DNA of 64,000 bases from Candidatus Viadribacter manganicus (lineage in GTDB: Bacteria; Pseudomonadota; Alphaproteobacteria; Caulobacterales; Aquidulcibacteraceae). Shown piece after piece: positions 53,760 through 63,058 of this stretch. The stretch's first letter is position 1, and the number at the start of each line of letters is the position of its first letter. The notes under the pieces were generated by a model, which was not told where the DNA came from, did not search any database, and saw only the letters and a program-made list of their open reading frames with translations. The DNA lies in assembly GCF_001679665.1 (NCBI RefSeq), contig NZ_CP013244.1:3469001-3533000 (forward strand), read 5' to 3'. The translations under genes and the position numbers were made by a program.

Positions 53760-54055
53760 AACGAGGTCTCCTTCCTGCTTCCCTTGAACGGCCCCGTTCA
53801 AAAGAAGGTCCCTCTTCGCCATGGACTGTGTCAGCCGGTGACTGAACCTCACCTGAATCATCGCGGAACTTCGACGAGCAATTGCGCCGGTCCATGCCAA
53901 ATAAGCGCGCACACAACACTTAGGCGCAACTTTAGTTAGGTTTTTGGCGTTTCTCACAAGGCCGTGAGCACTGGGTTTGTCTTTGCTTGCCGTGGCGTCT
54001 ACTGGCGCTGCCTATCAGCGCACTCCATGTTCCTGGAACGTCTGGGAGCAAGCTG
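53760..54055. other. Intergenic region before the GST gene
   Basis: About 296 bases separate the RcnB-like gene (leftward) and the GST gene (rightward). No conserved frame was found, and no promoter pair was recognised by eye. The region carries a GGAAC (53872-53876) but without a CGTT at the EcfG spacing. Confidence 0.4.
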
Positions 54056-54823
54056 ATGCAAGAGCCGATCGAACTCTATTTTTGGCCAACGCCGAACGGG
54101 CTTAAGGTTTCGATCGCATTGGAAGAGATGGGACTGGCTTACGTCGTTAAACCCGTCGCTATCGGCAAGGGTGAGCAGTTCAAACCAGACTTCATGGCGA
54201 TCTCGCCGAACAATCGGATGCCGGCGATCATCGATCCAGACGGCCCAGGCGGCGCGCCGATTTCAGTGTTCGAGTCTGGCGCCATCCTGCAGTACCTCGG
54301 GCGCAAGACCGGCAAGTTCTATCCAAGTGATGAACGGGCGCGTGTCGAGGTCGATGAATGGCTGTTCTGGCAGATGTCCGGTGTAGGTCCAATGTTCGGG
54401 CAGGCGAGCCATTTTCGCAATTACGCACCGAACCTCGTCGATGATCCGGAGAAAGTCGCGTACGGCGTGACACGCTACAACAATGAAGTGAACCGCTTGC
54501 TCGGCGTGCTTGAGCGCAGGCTTGAAGGGCGAGAATTCATCGCGGGCGACTACTCGATCGCGGACATGGCGTCTTACCCCTGGATTAAGATCGCGGCGGT
54601 GTTCAGTCAGGACATGAGCGCGTTTCCGCGCGTTCAGGCTTGGCTTGATCGCATTGCTGAACGTCCGGCAACCAAGAAGGGCGCAGGCGTCGGCGCAGAG
54701 TTGCGCCGGCCGGCGCCCGCGCCGGGGAGTGCTGAGGCGAAAGAGGCAGCCAAGGCGCTCTTTGGTCAAACCGCGGCGTCGATTGCGTCTGCGGTTAACG
54801 AGAAGAAAACAGCGCAATCTTGA
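54056..54823 (+). CDS. Glutathione S-transferase, YfcG/YghU type
   Basis: This 255-residue protein begins MQEPIELYFWPTPNGLKVSIALEEMGL, with ISPNNRMPAIIDPDG and VFESGAILQYL glutathione-site motifs. A helical C-terminal domain then has WLFWQMSGVGPMFGQASHF and RYNNEVNRLLGVLERRL. This matches E. coli YfcG, a GSSG-dependent disulfide reductase. The C-terminus has an extra Ala/Lys-rich tail of about 45 residues. GGGAG precedes the ATG at 54056. Confidence 0.92.
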   Translation: MQEPIELYFWPTPNGLKVSIALEEMGLAYVVKPVAIGKGEQFKPDFMAISPNNRMPAIIDPDGPGGAPISVFESGAILQYLGRKTGKFYPSDERARVEVDEWLFWQMSGVGPMFGQASHFRNYAPNLVDDPEKVAYGVTRYNNEVNRLLGVLERRLEGREFIAGDYSIADMASYPWIKIAAVFSQDMSAFPRVQAWLDRIAERPATKKGAGVGAELRRPAPAPGSAEAKEAAKALFGQTAASIASAVNEKKTAQS

Positions 54824-54988
54824 ACGCGGCTAACGCGCATAAATTCTAATACGGCTTCCGCCGTTTAAGCTTATCGCAAGTAAAGCACGATAATGCTCCT
54901 CCCCGACGGCGCGAAAAATGCACGTCGGTGGGGGAAACGTACATGGCACAAGCCAGGCGTTTCCGAGTGGTACAAGGGAGCAGCCAAA

Positions 54989-55258
54989 ATGGCGTTCACG
55001 GATTCAGAAATCGCGGAAGTGCACGAAGCTGTGCGCCGCCAAGGCGATAGCGACAATCTCTATAAGCTCGGCCTGATCTATTCGACCGGTCAAGACGTGG
55101 ACCTAGTGCAAGCGCACATGTGGTTCAATCTGGCCGCTGCTCGTGGTTCAGACGCTGCTAAGGAATGCCGCCGCGAATTGTCGGACATGATGTCTCGCGA
55201 TCTCATCGCTGAAGCGCAAAAGCGCGCTCGCGAGTGGCTTTCGGTAAAACACCACTAA
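54989..55258 (+). CDS. Short SEL1-repeat protein
   Basis: This 89-residue protein has a SEL1-like unit (LYKLGLIYSTGQDVDLVQAHMWFNLAAARG). The ATG at 54989 is preceded by GGGAG; an upstream ATG at 54893 gives a basic extension that is probably not translated. It is a small TPR-like protein for protein interactions, with no recognised partner. It is monocistronic. Confidence 0.8.
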   Translation: MAFTDSEIAEVHEAVRRQGDSDNLYKLGLIYSTGQDVDLVQAHMWFNLAAARGSDAAKECRRELSDMMSRDLIAEAQKRAREWLSVKHH

Positions 55259-55313
55259 TCGGCGTTAGTGGCTGGCATGCTGATCGCCTGCGCGCCTGCG
55301 CGGGCGCGGGCCG

Positions 55314-56051
55314 TCAGTCGAACCAGGGCGGCGCGGGCAGATCGCGGTACGCCTTGCGCAGCGCCTCGGACCAATTCTCGCGAATTGTCCGGAAATAGCT
55401 GTCGTCTTCGGAAATGCGCTCGTGCACGGCGACGCGCTGCGTGTCGCGCTTGTAAACGAGCAGATCCGCTGGCAGCCCGACCGAGAAGTTCGAGCGCAGC
55501 GTCGAATCCATCGAGATCAGCGCGAGCTTAACCGCGTCATCGAGCGGTGTGTCGTAGCGCGCGACGCGATCGAGGATTGGCTTGCCGTACTTGGTTTCGC
55601 CGATCTGGAAAAACGGCGTTTCCGGCATCGACTCGATAAAGTTGCCTGCCGAGTAGATGTGAAACATCCGCATGCGCCGGCCTTCGATCTGACCCGCGAG
55701 GATGATCGAAGCATCGAAGAAGAAGCTCTGCGCAGTTTGGCCGCTCGCAATCGAGCTGAACACCTTGCGCACCGCATCGCCGACGAGCTGCGCGGCGTCA
55801 TACATCGACTTGACCGTCATCAGCGTTTCGAAGGGCTCATCAGCGCCGATGCCCGCGCCTTCGAGAACGCGGGCCGTCACCGCCTGTGTGACCGCCAGAT
55901 TTCCCGACGTCATCATCGCGATCACCCGATCGCCTGGCGCTACGACATGAAGCTTGCCGAAGTTTGCGATGTTGTCGGGGCCGGCGTTCGTGCGCGTATC
56001 GGACAAGAGCACTAGCCCGTCCTGCAGGCAGAACCCTACACAATAAGTCAT
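55314..56051 (-). CDS. Anbu: HslV-like proteasome-type peptidase
   Basis: This 245-residue protein begins MTYCVGFCLQDGLVLLSDTRTNAG; removal of Met would expose Thr2 as the N-terminal nucleophile. VIAMMTSGNLAVTQAV and NIANFGKL fit the ancestral beta-subunit (Anbu) group, a single self-assembling peptidase. It is encoded downstream of the alpha-E and circularly permuted ATP-grasp genes on one strand, the standard Anbu neighbourhood. The function and substrate are unknown. Confidence 0.93.
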   Translation of the reverse strand: MTYCVGFCLQDGLVLLSDTRTNAGPDNIANFGKLHVVAPGDRVIAMMTSGNLAVTQAVTARVLEGAGIGADEPFETLMTVKSMYDAAQLVGDAVRKVFSSIASGQTAQSFFFDASIILAGQIEGRRMRMFHIYSAGNFIESMPETPFFQIGETKYGKPILDRVARYDTPLDDAVKLALISMDSTLRSNFSVGLPADLLVYKRDTQRVAVHERISEDDSYFRTIRENWSEALRKAYRDLPAPPWFD

Positions 56052-56069
56052 CGATGGCTCCGAGGCGCC

Positions 56070-57005
56070 TTAGCGCATGTAATGTGCGGCGATCTGATCG
56101 CCCAATTCGGCAGCGCGTTCAATCTGCTGGGTGAGATGTTCATGCAACCCAGACTGGAAAATATCGCCAATTCGTCCGTATCGGAGCTGCGATGCAATGG
56201 CGCCGGCAATCCTGTGGCACTCACCGCGGCGTCCGCCGTGTGAGGCGGCGAGTTCATCAAGGCACTCGGTTATGGCGTCGTAGCAAGCGCGCAACGACCG
56301 TGGCATCTCGGGACGAAGCACGAGAAGTTCGGCCACGTTCCAGGGCTTGACCTCTTCGCGGTAGACCCATTGGTAGGCGCGGACCGCTGACACGGCGCGC
56401 AACACGCTGGTCCATTGATAGTAGTCGAGCATGCCGCCAACGCCTGAGGAGTCTTGCGGTAGGAGCAGGTGATATTTGACGTCGAGAATACGCGCTGTGT
56501 TGTCGGCGCGCTCGAGGAATGTGCCGAGGCGCGTGAACCAATAATTCTCGTTGCGCAGCATCGTCGTTTCGTACGCGCCGGAGAAGCGTGTCGAGATGGT
56601 CCGCACCCAATCCAATGTATCCGGGAGCAACGCGGCGGAGAAAGCATTCTCGGGTAGTTGCCGGGACTCGAGCCAGCCCTGATTGACTGCTTCCCACATG
56701 TCCCGCGTTAGCGCGCCGCGCATTGCACGCGCATTGAGGCGCGCCATATCGAGGCAGGAAATGATGGCGGAGGGGTTTGATGCGCCGGTGCAAAGGAAGC
56801 GCGCCGCATTCTCAGGTGTTACCGCCTGGTGGACTTGATCATAAAGCTGATCAACGCCCGCGGCGGTGAGAGCTGAACGCCATTCTTCGGTCTCGCTGAG
56901 CACGCCGGCCATGGATTGCGCCGCTTCGATCAGGCGCGCGAGATTATCCATGCGCTCCATGTAGCGCGCTAGCCAGAAGAGAGATTCAGCGGCGCGTGCG
57001 AGCAT
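56070..57005 (-). CDS. Alpha-E domain protein
   Basis: This 311-residue all-helical protein begins MLARAAESLFWLARYMERMDNLARL, matching the Alpha-E family (PF04168). It has ENYWFTRLGTFLERADNTARILDVKYHLLLP near residue 160. Alpha-E partners circularly permuted ATP-grasp ligases and transglutaminase-like peptidases in Anbu-type operons. The start overlaps the ATP-grasp stop (TGATG), so they are translationally coupled. The exact role is unknown. Confidence 0.93.
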   Translation of the reverse strand: MLARAAESLFWLARYMERMDNLARLIEAAQSMAGVLSETEEWRSALTAAGVDQLYDQVHQAVTPENAARFLCTGASNPSAIISCLDMARLNARAMRGALTRDMWEAVNQGWLESRQLPENAFSAALLPDTLDWVRTISTRFSGAYETTMLRNENYWFTRLGTFLERADNTARILDVKYHLLLPQDSSGVGGMLDYYQWTSVLRAVSAVRAYQWVYREEVKPWNVAELLVLRPEMPRSLRACYDAITECLDELAASHGGRRGECHRIAGAIASQLRYGRIGDIFQSGLHEHLTQQIERAAELGDQIAAHYMR

Positions 57006-58438
57006 CACTTGGCGCCGTTCTGACGGGTGTGCAGCACCCAGGTGTCTTTGGTGCCGCCGCCTTGACTTGAGTTCACGACGAGAGAGCCATCGGTGAGCGC
57101 CACACGCGTCAGGCCGCCGGGCACGATGCGCATGCCGTCCGCGCCGGAAAGTACGAAGGGGCGCAGATCTACGTGACGCGGCGCTGTGCCATCCGCGACG
57201 AATGTCGGGCAGGTGGAGAGCGCCAACGTAGGCTGTGCAACATAGCCCGCCGGATTGAGGCGCAACTTCTTGGCGAACGCGTCGCGCGTTTTCTTTGTTG
57301 CGTGCGGGCCGACCAGCATGCCGTAGCCGCCGGAGCCACGCGTTTCTTTCACGACCAATTCTTCCAGGTGATCGAGCACGTAGGCGAGCGCGCCCTCGTT
57401 GGAGCAATCCCACGTAGGCACATTGTTGAGGATCGGTTCTTCGCCGAGATAGAACCGGATCATCTCCGGAACGTGCATGTAGATGGCCTTATCGTCGGCG
57501 ATGCCGGCGCCAGGCGCATTTGCGAGCGCTACATTCCCTGCGCGGTACGCTTCCATTAGTCCGGGCGCCCCCAGTACGGAGTCGGCGCGGAAGACTGTCG
57601 GGTCGAGGAAATCGTCGTCGATGCGGCGATAGATGACGTGAACACGCTTCAACCCGCCTGTCGTGCGCATGAACACTTTCTTGTCGCGGACAACGAGGTC
57701 GATACCCTCGACCAGCTCGACGCCCATTTCATCGGCCAAGAACGAGTGTTCGTAGTATGCGCTGTTGAATTGACCGGGCGTAAGTACAACGACGCATGGC
57801 TCCTCCCCGCCCGGCGCCAGCGATCGCAGCGTTCGCAGTAAATCTTGCGGGTAGCGCGCGACAGGCTCGACGTTGATGCGCGCGAATAATTCGGGGAAGA
57901 GGCGCATCATCACCGAGCGGTTCTCCAGCATGTAGGAGACACCCGATGGAGTGCGGCAATTGTCTTCCAGGACGTAGAAATCGTTCACGCCGGTGCGCAC
58001 GAGATCGATTCCGGCGATGTGTGTGTAGACGCCGCCCGGTGGTGTGACGCCCTGCATGTAGGCGCAATAGGCAGGATGGGTGTCGATGTGTTCGTTGGTG
58101 AGTTTGCCGGCGCGCACGATTTCCCGTGCGCCGTAGACGTCGGCGAGAAACATGTTCAGCGCCGTTACGCGTTGTTTCAGCCCACGTTCAAGGAAGGTCC
58201 ACTCGTCGGCGTCCAGCACGCGCGGGATGATGTCGAATGGGATGAGCCGTTCGGTGTCGCCGCCTTCGGTGTAGACGGCGAAAGTGATGCCGATGCGGCG
58301 GAAGAGGCGTTCGGCCTCCTCGCGCTTGGCGCTTAGGGTCTGAGCTGGAGTTTGGGCGAGCCAAGCCGCTATTTCGGCATAGGCAGCGCGAACTTCGCCG
58401 TCAGTGCCGTGCATGTCGTCGAAAAATTGGCGCACCAT
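57005..58438 (-). CDS. Circularly permuted ATP-grasp protein
   Basis: This 477-residue protein has the circularly permuted ATP-grasp family pattern (CP_ATPgrasp_1/2): LEDNCRTPSGVSYMLENR, VLTPGQFNSAYYEHSFLADEMG, VYRRIDDDFLDP-type VIYRRIDDDFLDP, VKETRGSGGYGMLVGP and a C-terminal SQGGGTKDTWVL. It probably ligates a carboxylate and amine using ATP, perhaps forming a peptide bond on an unknown protein or peptide. It heads the ATP-grasp, Alpha-E, Anbu operon. Confidence 0.95.
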   Translation of the reverse strand: MVRQFFDDMHGTDGEVRAAYAEIAAWLAQTPAQTLSAKREEAERLFRRIGITFAVYTEGGDTERLIPFDIIPRVLDADEWTFLERGLKQRVTALNMFLADVYGAREIVRAGKLTNEHIDTHPAYCAYMQGVTPPGGVYTHIAGIDLVRTGVNDFYVLEDNCRTPSGVSYMLENRSVMMRLFPELFARINVEPVARYPQDLLRTLRSLAPGGEEPCVVVLTPGQFNSAYYEHSFLADEMGVELVEGIDLVVRDKKVFMRTTGGLKRVHVIYRRIDDDFLDPTVFRADSVLGAPGLMEAYRAGNVALANAPGAGIADDKAIYMHVPEMIRFYLGEEPILNNVPTWDCSNEGALAYVLDHLEELVVKETRGSGGYGMLVGPHATKKTRDAFAKKLRLNPAGYVAQPTLALSTCPTFVADGTAPRHVDLRPFVLSGADGMRIVPGGLTRVALTDGSLVVNSSQGGGTKDTWVLHTRQNGAK

Positions 58439-58558
58439 TGCGCCGAGCTTGGATCAGGTTGCGCGCCGATGCGAGCCTGTCTTTGGCAGTTCCTTGCGCT
58501 GGCGCCCAAGAAACTGGCGCCGGGGTGAGGCGGCGCCGGTTTCCTGGGCTGGAGGCGA

Positions 58559-59020
58559 TCAGTCCTCCTCGGCGGTTTGGGCCGCGAGCGTCACCTTTGC
58601 GAAGCCCTCGCCCTGAAGCTGATCCGTCACCGAGACGACGTTCTGATAGGCGACCTCTAGATCCGCGCGGATGAAGACGCGTCCTTCTCTGAGCACATCG
58701 TCTCGCACCAAAGCTGGGTCGGCGGACATGATGTGCTCGAAAGTTCGCGCACCGACTTGCTCAATTGTTGTCTCAGCGCCGCCGACAAAGAGGCGATAGC
58801 CGGAGGGCGCGTCGCGGAGTTCGACGATAGTTGGCTCCAAGAAGCGAGCAATGCTTGGTCCTGACTGAGCCAGATCCAGGCGCAGATCCGTTGTTGGCTT
58901 GGGTGCTGTCACCATGAAGATGATCAGCAGAACGAGCAGCACGTCGATGAACGGAATGACGTTCGGCTCTGATGCTGGTTGCATGCTCGCGCGGATGCGT
59001 GCCGCTGCTATGGCGCCCAT
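58559..59020 (-). CDS. ExbD/TolR-family biopolymer transport protein
   Basis: This 153-residue protein has an N-terminal helix with the ExbD/TolR motif EPNVIPFIDVLLVLLIIFMVTAP, where the Asp carries the proton-motive coupling. A periplasmic domain follows. The start at 59020 has GGGAGGGG. No exbB or tolQ lies beside it. It sits just downstream of the polysaccharide-export gene on the same strand. Confidence 0.9.
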   Translation of the reverse strand: MGAIAAARIRASMQPASEPNVIPFIDVLLVLLIIFMVTAPKPTTDLRLDLAQSGPSIARFLEPTIVELRDAPSGYRLFVGGAETTIEQVGARTFEHIMSADPALVRDDVLREGRVFIRADLEVAYQNVVSVTDQLQGEGFAKVTLAAQTAEED

Positions 59021-59115
59021 CGACCCCTCCCGAGTTATCGGCTCGATCAGGGTGCGCACATGCATTCGCCGCGCGCCAATCACGCGCGCGCGAGGCTGTT
59101 CACAAGAGCGAGAGC

Positions 59116-59817
59116 TCAGTTATTCCGTGAACCGCCGCGCAGGTCGTAGTAGAAGCTGAACTGCACCGGCAGAGCATCGCGTACATATTGCTGCATGAAT
59201 ACGTTCACTTGGCTGATGCGTGAGCGCGGCACGTACACGACATCGTAGCGTTGCAGCGGCTGCGCTCCTGGGAAGCCATTTCGCATCGCGCGCATCGAGA
59301 GATCGATTTGCGTGACAATGCTTTGACCGCTCGCGCGGGAGAGGATCAGCACATCGCCCCTATGTGCGCTGGGCAGGAAGCCGCCGGCGAGCGCAACGGC
59401 TTGGAAGGCGTCCATATTCGCAGGCATCTGGTAAATGCCGGGGCGCGCGACTTCGCCGCCGACGAACACTTGCCGCGACCCGTAGGTGCGCGGCGTCACG
59501 GTGAGTTCGGGCATGCGTAAGTGGGCGGCGTAAGCGGAAACGAGGGTGTCGCGGAGCTCTTCGGCGGTGAGATCTGCGGCGCGTACGGCGCCGATCAGCG
59601 GCAACGCCAAGCGCCCATCAGGGGCGATGGTTGCGTTGCGGGAAAGTTCCGGAGCCGAAAAGATCGTGACCTCGACTTCGTCGCCGGGGAAAAACCGATA
59701 AACCGGTGTTTGGTCGCTGTAGACCATCGGTGAGGTAGCTTCGATCGCGGGCTCCGTCTGTGCGACGGCCGCGGGTGCAGCGAACAGCAACGCCAAACAG
59801 GCCAGCACGACGCGCAT
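59116..59817 (-). CDS. Polysaccharide export lipoprotein-type protein, HfsD/Wza-like
   Basis: This 233-residue protein has a signal peptide (APAAVAQ) and the Poly_export (PF02563) motif VYRFFPGDEVEVTIFSAPEL, followed by SLBB-like domains (RQVFVGGEVARPGIYQMP). It forms the outer-membrane or periplasmic export ring for polysaccharide. The ATG at 59817 follows GGAG. It is divergent from hfsA/hfsB-like genes, consistent with a holdfast locus (hfsD in Caulobacter). The trailing part of Wza (membrane helix) is absent. Confidence 0.87.
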   Translation of the reverse strand: MRVVLACLALLFAAPAAVAQTEPAIEATSPMVYSDQTPVYRFFPGDEVEVTIFSAPELSRNATIAPDGRLALPLIGAVRAADLTAEELRDTLVSAYAAHLRMPELTVTPRTYGSRQVFVGGEVARPGIYQMPANMDAFQAVALAGGFLPSAHRGDVLILSRASGQSIVTQIDLSMRAMRNGFPGAQPLQRYDVVYVPRSRISQVNVFMQQYVRDALPVQFSFYYDLRGGSRNN

Positions 59818-59946
59818 TCGAAACTCCAACACTTTGTTAGCGCGCTCGCGGTTAACGAGGCGTCGGCGGGGAAATTGCCAGCCTTTGGTGAATGATCGTT
59901 TACCAAGTGCGGGCAAGATCGTTGCGCCCACGTATGAGGAGCGGCG

Positions 59947-61494
59947 ATGCAAACGAGCAGCAGGGCTGAAACCACGCGGGGGTGGTTCGGCTGGGCCCAA
60001 GCACCTCGGTTAAGTGTGGCGGATGTCGCAGCGATGCTGTGGGCGGAGCGCGCGCTCGTGCTCGCCGTGGGCGGGGCAATTTGCGCGCTTGGACTGATCG
60101 GGGCGCTGGCAGCGCCCAAAACGTACACTGCACGCTCCGAGCTGATCGTCCGCATGGGCGAGGAATATGTGTATCAGCCCACCGCAGGTGGCGCGGGCGC
60201 TGGCGCAACGCCGGACATGCAAACCATCGTCAATGCCGAGATGCGGCTGATCGGATCGGGCGCGGTTGTGCGCGGCGCGATCGAGGGCGTCGGGCTTGCG
60301 GCGCTCTATCCGGATATTGCGGCCTCGCCCGCTTCCGATGGGCGCAAGCTTGCCGCGGCCGAGCGCGCTTTCGCCGAGCATTTGACAATCGAGACTGCGC
60401 CGCAGACGCCGGCGATCGGGCTTTCTTTCGAGCATCGCAATCCGGAAACGGCTGCGCTCGCTCTCAACGCATTGGTGCAACAATATCTCAGCCATCGCCG
60501 CGAAGTGCTTGTCGGCGGCGAGTTTGAAGCGTTGAGCGCGGAGACGACCGATCTCAGCGGCCGTGCTGGACAAGCGACGTCGGCGCTCTCGGCGTTCTTG
60601 GCTGAACACCAGATCGGTGACTTTGAAAGCGAGTTCGCGGCGCTGGCCGCACGTTCTGGCGACATCGAGACGCAATTGCTCGATGCCCAGACGCGCCGCC
60701 GCGAAGCGGACGCGCGAAGTGCGGCGCTGCGGCAGAGATTTAACGCCGAGCCCGAGCAGATCGAGCTTTATCAGGAATCTGACGCACGGCGTGATCTTGT
60801 CGAAGCGCAAATGGAACGCGAACGTTTGCTCGCGGCCTACCAGCCCGATGCTTTGCCGGTTCGTGAGGTTGATCGCCGTATCGCACAATTGCAGGCGTTC
60901 CTTGCGGGCGGAGATCCGCCGAGCATCACGCGCCGTGGACCGAACCCGGTTCGTCAGGATGTTGCGAGCCAGCTTTATGCGATGGAAGCTGAAGCGCGCG
61001 CGCAACGCGGTCGCGAGACCGCGCTGGAGCAGCAGCGCACCGAGGTTCGCGAGCGCTTGCGCGCGATGCAGGCGTTAGAGCCGCGCTTCCGGCAGCTTCA
61101 GCGCGACCGCACGATCCTTGAGACCAACGCTCAGAACTTTGCGAGTCGCGCTGAAGAAGCGCGCACTCGCAGTCAGATGCTTGGGCGCGCCACGGACAAC
61201 ATCAGCCCCGTGGAGACCGCGTCCGTGCCGACGCAGGGCAAGAGCCTGCGCTGGCCGATCATGATCGTGACCTTGCTCATCGCGGGCATCGTTGCGCTCG
61301 CGGCAGGGCTCTCGCGTGGTCTTATGCGGCGAAGCTTCCCGACACCGTCCAGCGCTGCGCGTGCATTGAACACGCCTGTGCTTGCAGTGATGCCGCGCCG
61401 GCAAGATCCGAAGCAGGCGAAGACAAAGCCGCCGAAGCCGGAGAAGGCCAAAAAGGGCAAACCCGAGCTCTCAGTGGTTGAAGGTGGCGCATGA
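59947..61494 (+). CDS. Wzz/GumC-type chain-length protein, HfsA-like
   Basis: This 515-residue protein has two membrane helices (about residues 36-56 and 415-437) enclosing a long coiled-coil (about 190-400) rich in Glu/Arg/Ala. It carries the Wzz motif TYTARSELIVRM near the first helix and ends in a Lys/Pro-rich cytoplasmic tail. There is no autokinase domain; that role would fall to the next gene, whose ATG overlaps its stop (ATGA). It matches HfsA of the Caulobacter holdfast system. Confidence 0.9.
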   Translation: MQTSSRAETTRGWFGWAQAPRLSVADVAAMLWAERALVLAVGGAICALGLIGALAAPKTYTARSELIVRMGEEYVYQPTAGGAGAGATPDMQTIVNAEMRLIGSGAVVRGAIEGVGLAALYPDIAASPASDGRKLAAAERAFAEHLTIETAPQTPAIGLSFEHRNPETAALALNALVQQYLSHRREVLVGGEFEALSAETTDLSGRAGQATSALSAFLAEHQIGDFESEFAALAARSGDIETQLLDAQTRRREADARSAALRQRFNAEPEQIELYQESDARRDLVEAQMERERLLAAYQPDALPVREVDRRIAQLQAFLAGGDPPSITRRGPNPVRQDVASQLYAMEAEARAQRGRETALEQQRTEVRERLRAMQALEPRFRQLQRDRTILETNAQNFASRAEEARTRSQMLGRATDNISPVETASVPTQGKSLRWPIMIVTLLIAGIVALAAGLSRGLMRRSFPTPSSAARALNTPVLAVMPRRQDPKQAKTKPPKPEKAKKGKPELSVVEGGA

Positions 61495-62162
61495 GCGATC
61501 CGCAATTCTCCGTTGATGGCATTCTGGATGCGCTGGCGATGCAGCCGCGCCGCCTCGATGGCTCTGGCCGGGCGGTGATGTTCGTTGCAGCGCGTGGGAG
61601 TGAGGGCACGACAACGGCAGCGCGAGCGGTTGCGCACGCTGCGGGTCCGGGCGCTGTCTATGCGATCGATTTAGATATTAGGCGCAACGCGTTGGCGAAG
61701 GTGCTGAGCGAAGATGGCACGCTCGGGCCGCGCATTGATGGCGAACTCGGTGGTCAGCGTTTTTACACGGTGCGTGATCTTCCTGAAGCGCCGCCAGCGT
61801 TTTTCTATCACCGCGTTGGACGCACGCGCGTCTATGCGGGGGTGTTCGATACGCGTGCGCTGCCGAAGGGCGCGCGGGTGGGGATTTCGGCACGGGCCGA
61901 GTATTGGGATGCAGCGCGTGCGGGCGGCGCGTTCGTTATTGTTGATGCGCCGGCGCTTGATCAGAGCTCGATCGCCCTGCGTGTCGCGCCACACATGGAC
62001 GGGGTTGTACTGGTGGTCGGGGCCGCACGTGGCGCTGCGCCGGCTGCGCTCGAAGCCAGGGAATTGCTGCTTGAAGCGGGGGCCAATCTCATGGGCCTCG
62101 TTTACGCGGGCGCGGATTCGCCTGCTGTGGCGATCGATCGGCTGCTACGTCAGGCCGGTTGA
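61491..62162 (+). CDS. HfsB-like degenerate polysaccharide co-polymerase kinase
   Basis: This 223-residue P-loop-type protein aligns to the cytoplasmic BY-kinase/CpsD fold (VMFVAARGSEGTTTAARAV, VIVDAPALDQSS, GVVLVVGAARG). The Walker A Lys is missing (GSEGTTT), and there is no tyrosine-rich tail, so it probably lacks kinase activity and acts structurally with HfsA. It overlaps the hfsA-like gene by 4 bases and the convergent glycosyltransferase by 13. Confidence 0.85.
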   Translation: MSDPQFSVDGILDALAMQPRRLDGSGRAVMFVAARGSEGTTTAARAVAHAAGPGAVYAIDLDIRRNALAKVLSEDGTLGPRIDGELGGQRFYTVRDLPEAPPAFFYHRVGRTRVYAGVFDTRALPKGARVGISARAEYWDAARAGGAFVIVDAPALDQSSIALRVAPHMDGVVLVVGAARGAAPAALEARELLLEAGANLMGLVYAGADSPAVAIDRLLRQAG

Positions 62163-63058
62163 CGCGTCAGCGCTTGGCCGTAGAAGCGCTGCTCCCAAAA
62201 CCAAAATACCTTTCCGGCCCCGCGTGCGGCGCGATCAAGCAAGGTAAGCGCGCGCGAGGTTGAGCCGGCGGCGACGACGACGCTTGCCGCGCCGAAGACA
62301 ATGGCCTGAGCCGCGCCAATGCACATGTGACGCGCGAGCGCCGGCATATTGCGTGCTGACCAGGCCAGTTCGCACGGGCCTTGGCCATAGGCGAAGGCGC
62401 GCTTCAATCCGTAGGCGAGATGGGTGCGCTCGGCGCCCAAGTGCTCAATGACCTTGGCGTTCGAAGCCCAAGCGAACGTGGCGCCTGCATCGGCCCATGA
62501 AGCGAAGAGCGCATCGTCTTCACCGCCGCGCTGATCGGAGCGGGCGTCGAAGGGGTGGAGCGCGTCGAACATTGCGCGTGGTTGCAGCGAATTGCCGATG
62601 CCGTAGGCCTCGCACGCGCCGTCTTCGCGAGGGCCGCTGCGTGTATAGAGTTGCTCGTAGAATTCTGCGTTGATGGTGTCTTGATGTGCGCGCGCGAGCA
62701 CAGGTCCGAATACGCTTTGCGCGCCGGTTTTGCGGCGCACACCGATTAGGGAGGACAGCCAGTCGGGTGAAGCTTCTTCATCGTCATCAAGCCAAGCGAC
62801 GAACTCGCCCCGCGCCAGCTTAAGCGCGGCGTTGCGTGCTTGGGCCACGCCCGGCTTTGGCTCGTGCGCCCAACGAAAAGGAACCGACGCCTCGGCCTCA
62901 AGGCGGCGGAATGTGCTGAGGGCTGAGCCTTCTGGAGAGTTGTCGATTGCGATGATCTCGAACGACGCGATGCCGCGCTGTGCGAACGCGCTGCGGACAG
63001 CGCGTAAGAATGAGTCTGGGCGGCGAAATGTGGGGATGAGAACGCTGACTTTTATCAT
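62150..63058 (-). CDS. Family 2 glycosyltransferase, HfsG-like
   Basis: This 302-residue protein has the GT-A start VSVLIPTFRRPDSFLRAV, EPKPGVAQARNAALKLARGEFVAWLDDDEEASPDW with the DxD-type WLDDDEE site, and GGEDDALFASWADAG. It adds a sugar to a lipid carrier in polysaccharide synthesis. It overlaps hfsH by 4 bases (ATGA), and the pair matches the hfsG-hfsH order of Caulobacter holdfast genes. Confidence 0.9.
   Translation of the reverse strand: MIKVSVLIPTFRRPDSFLRAVRSAFAQRGIASFEIIAIDNSPEGSALSTFRRLEAEASVPFRWAHEPKPGVAQARNAALKLARGEFVAWLDDDEEASPDWLSSLIGVRRKTGAQSVFGPVLARAHQDTINAEFYEQLYTRSGPREDGACEAYGIGNSLQPRAMFDALHPFDARSDQRGGEDDALFASWADAGATFAWASNAKVIEHLGAERTHLAYGLKRAFAYGQGPCELAWSARNMPALARHMCIGAAQAIVFGAASVVVAAGSTSRALTLLDRAARGAGKVFWFWEQRFYGQALTRQPA

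Noticed and set aside
53265..53939. Repetitive Ile/Ala/Val frame on the + strand
   Set aside because: It is the complement of the Arg/Asp-rich RcnB-like region and results from its repetitive codons.
54851..54870. ACGGC-TTCC-GCCGT hairpin after the GST gene as a terminator
   Set aside because: The 5-bp stem is short and the U-tract is interrupted; evidence is too weak.
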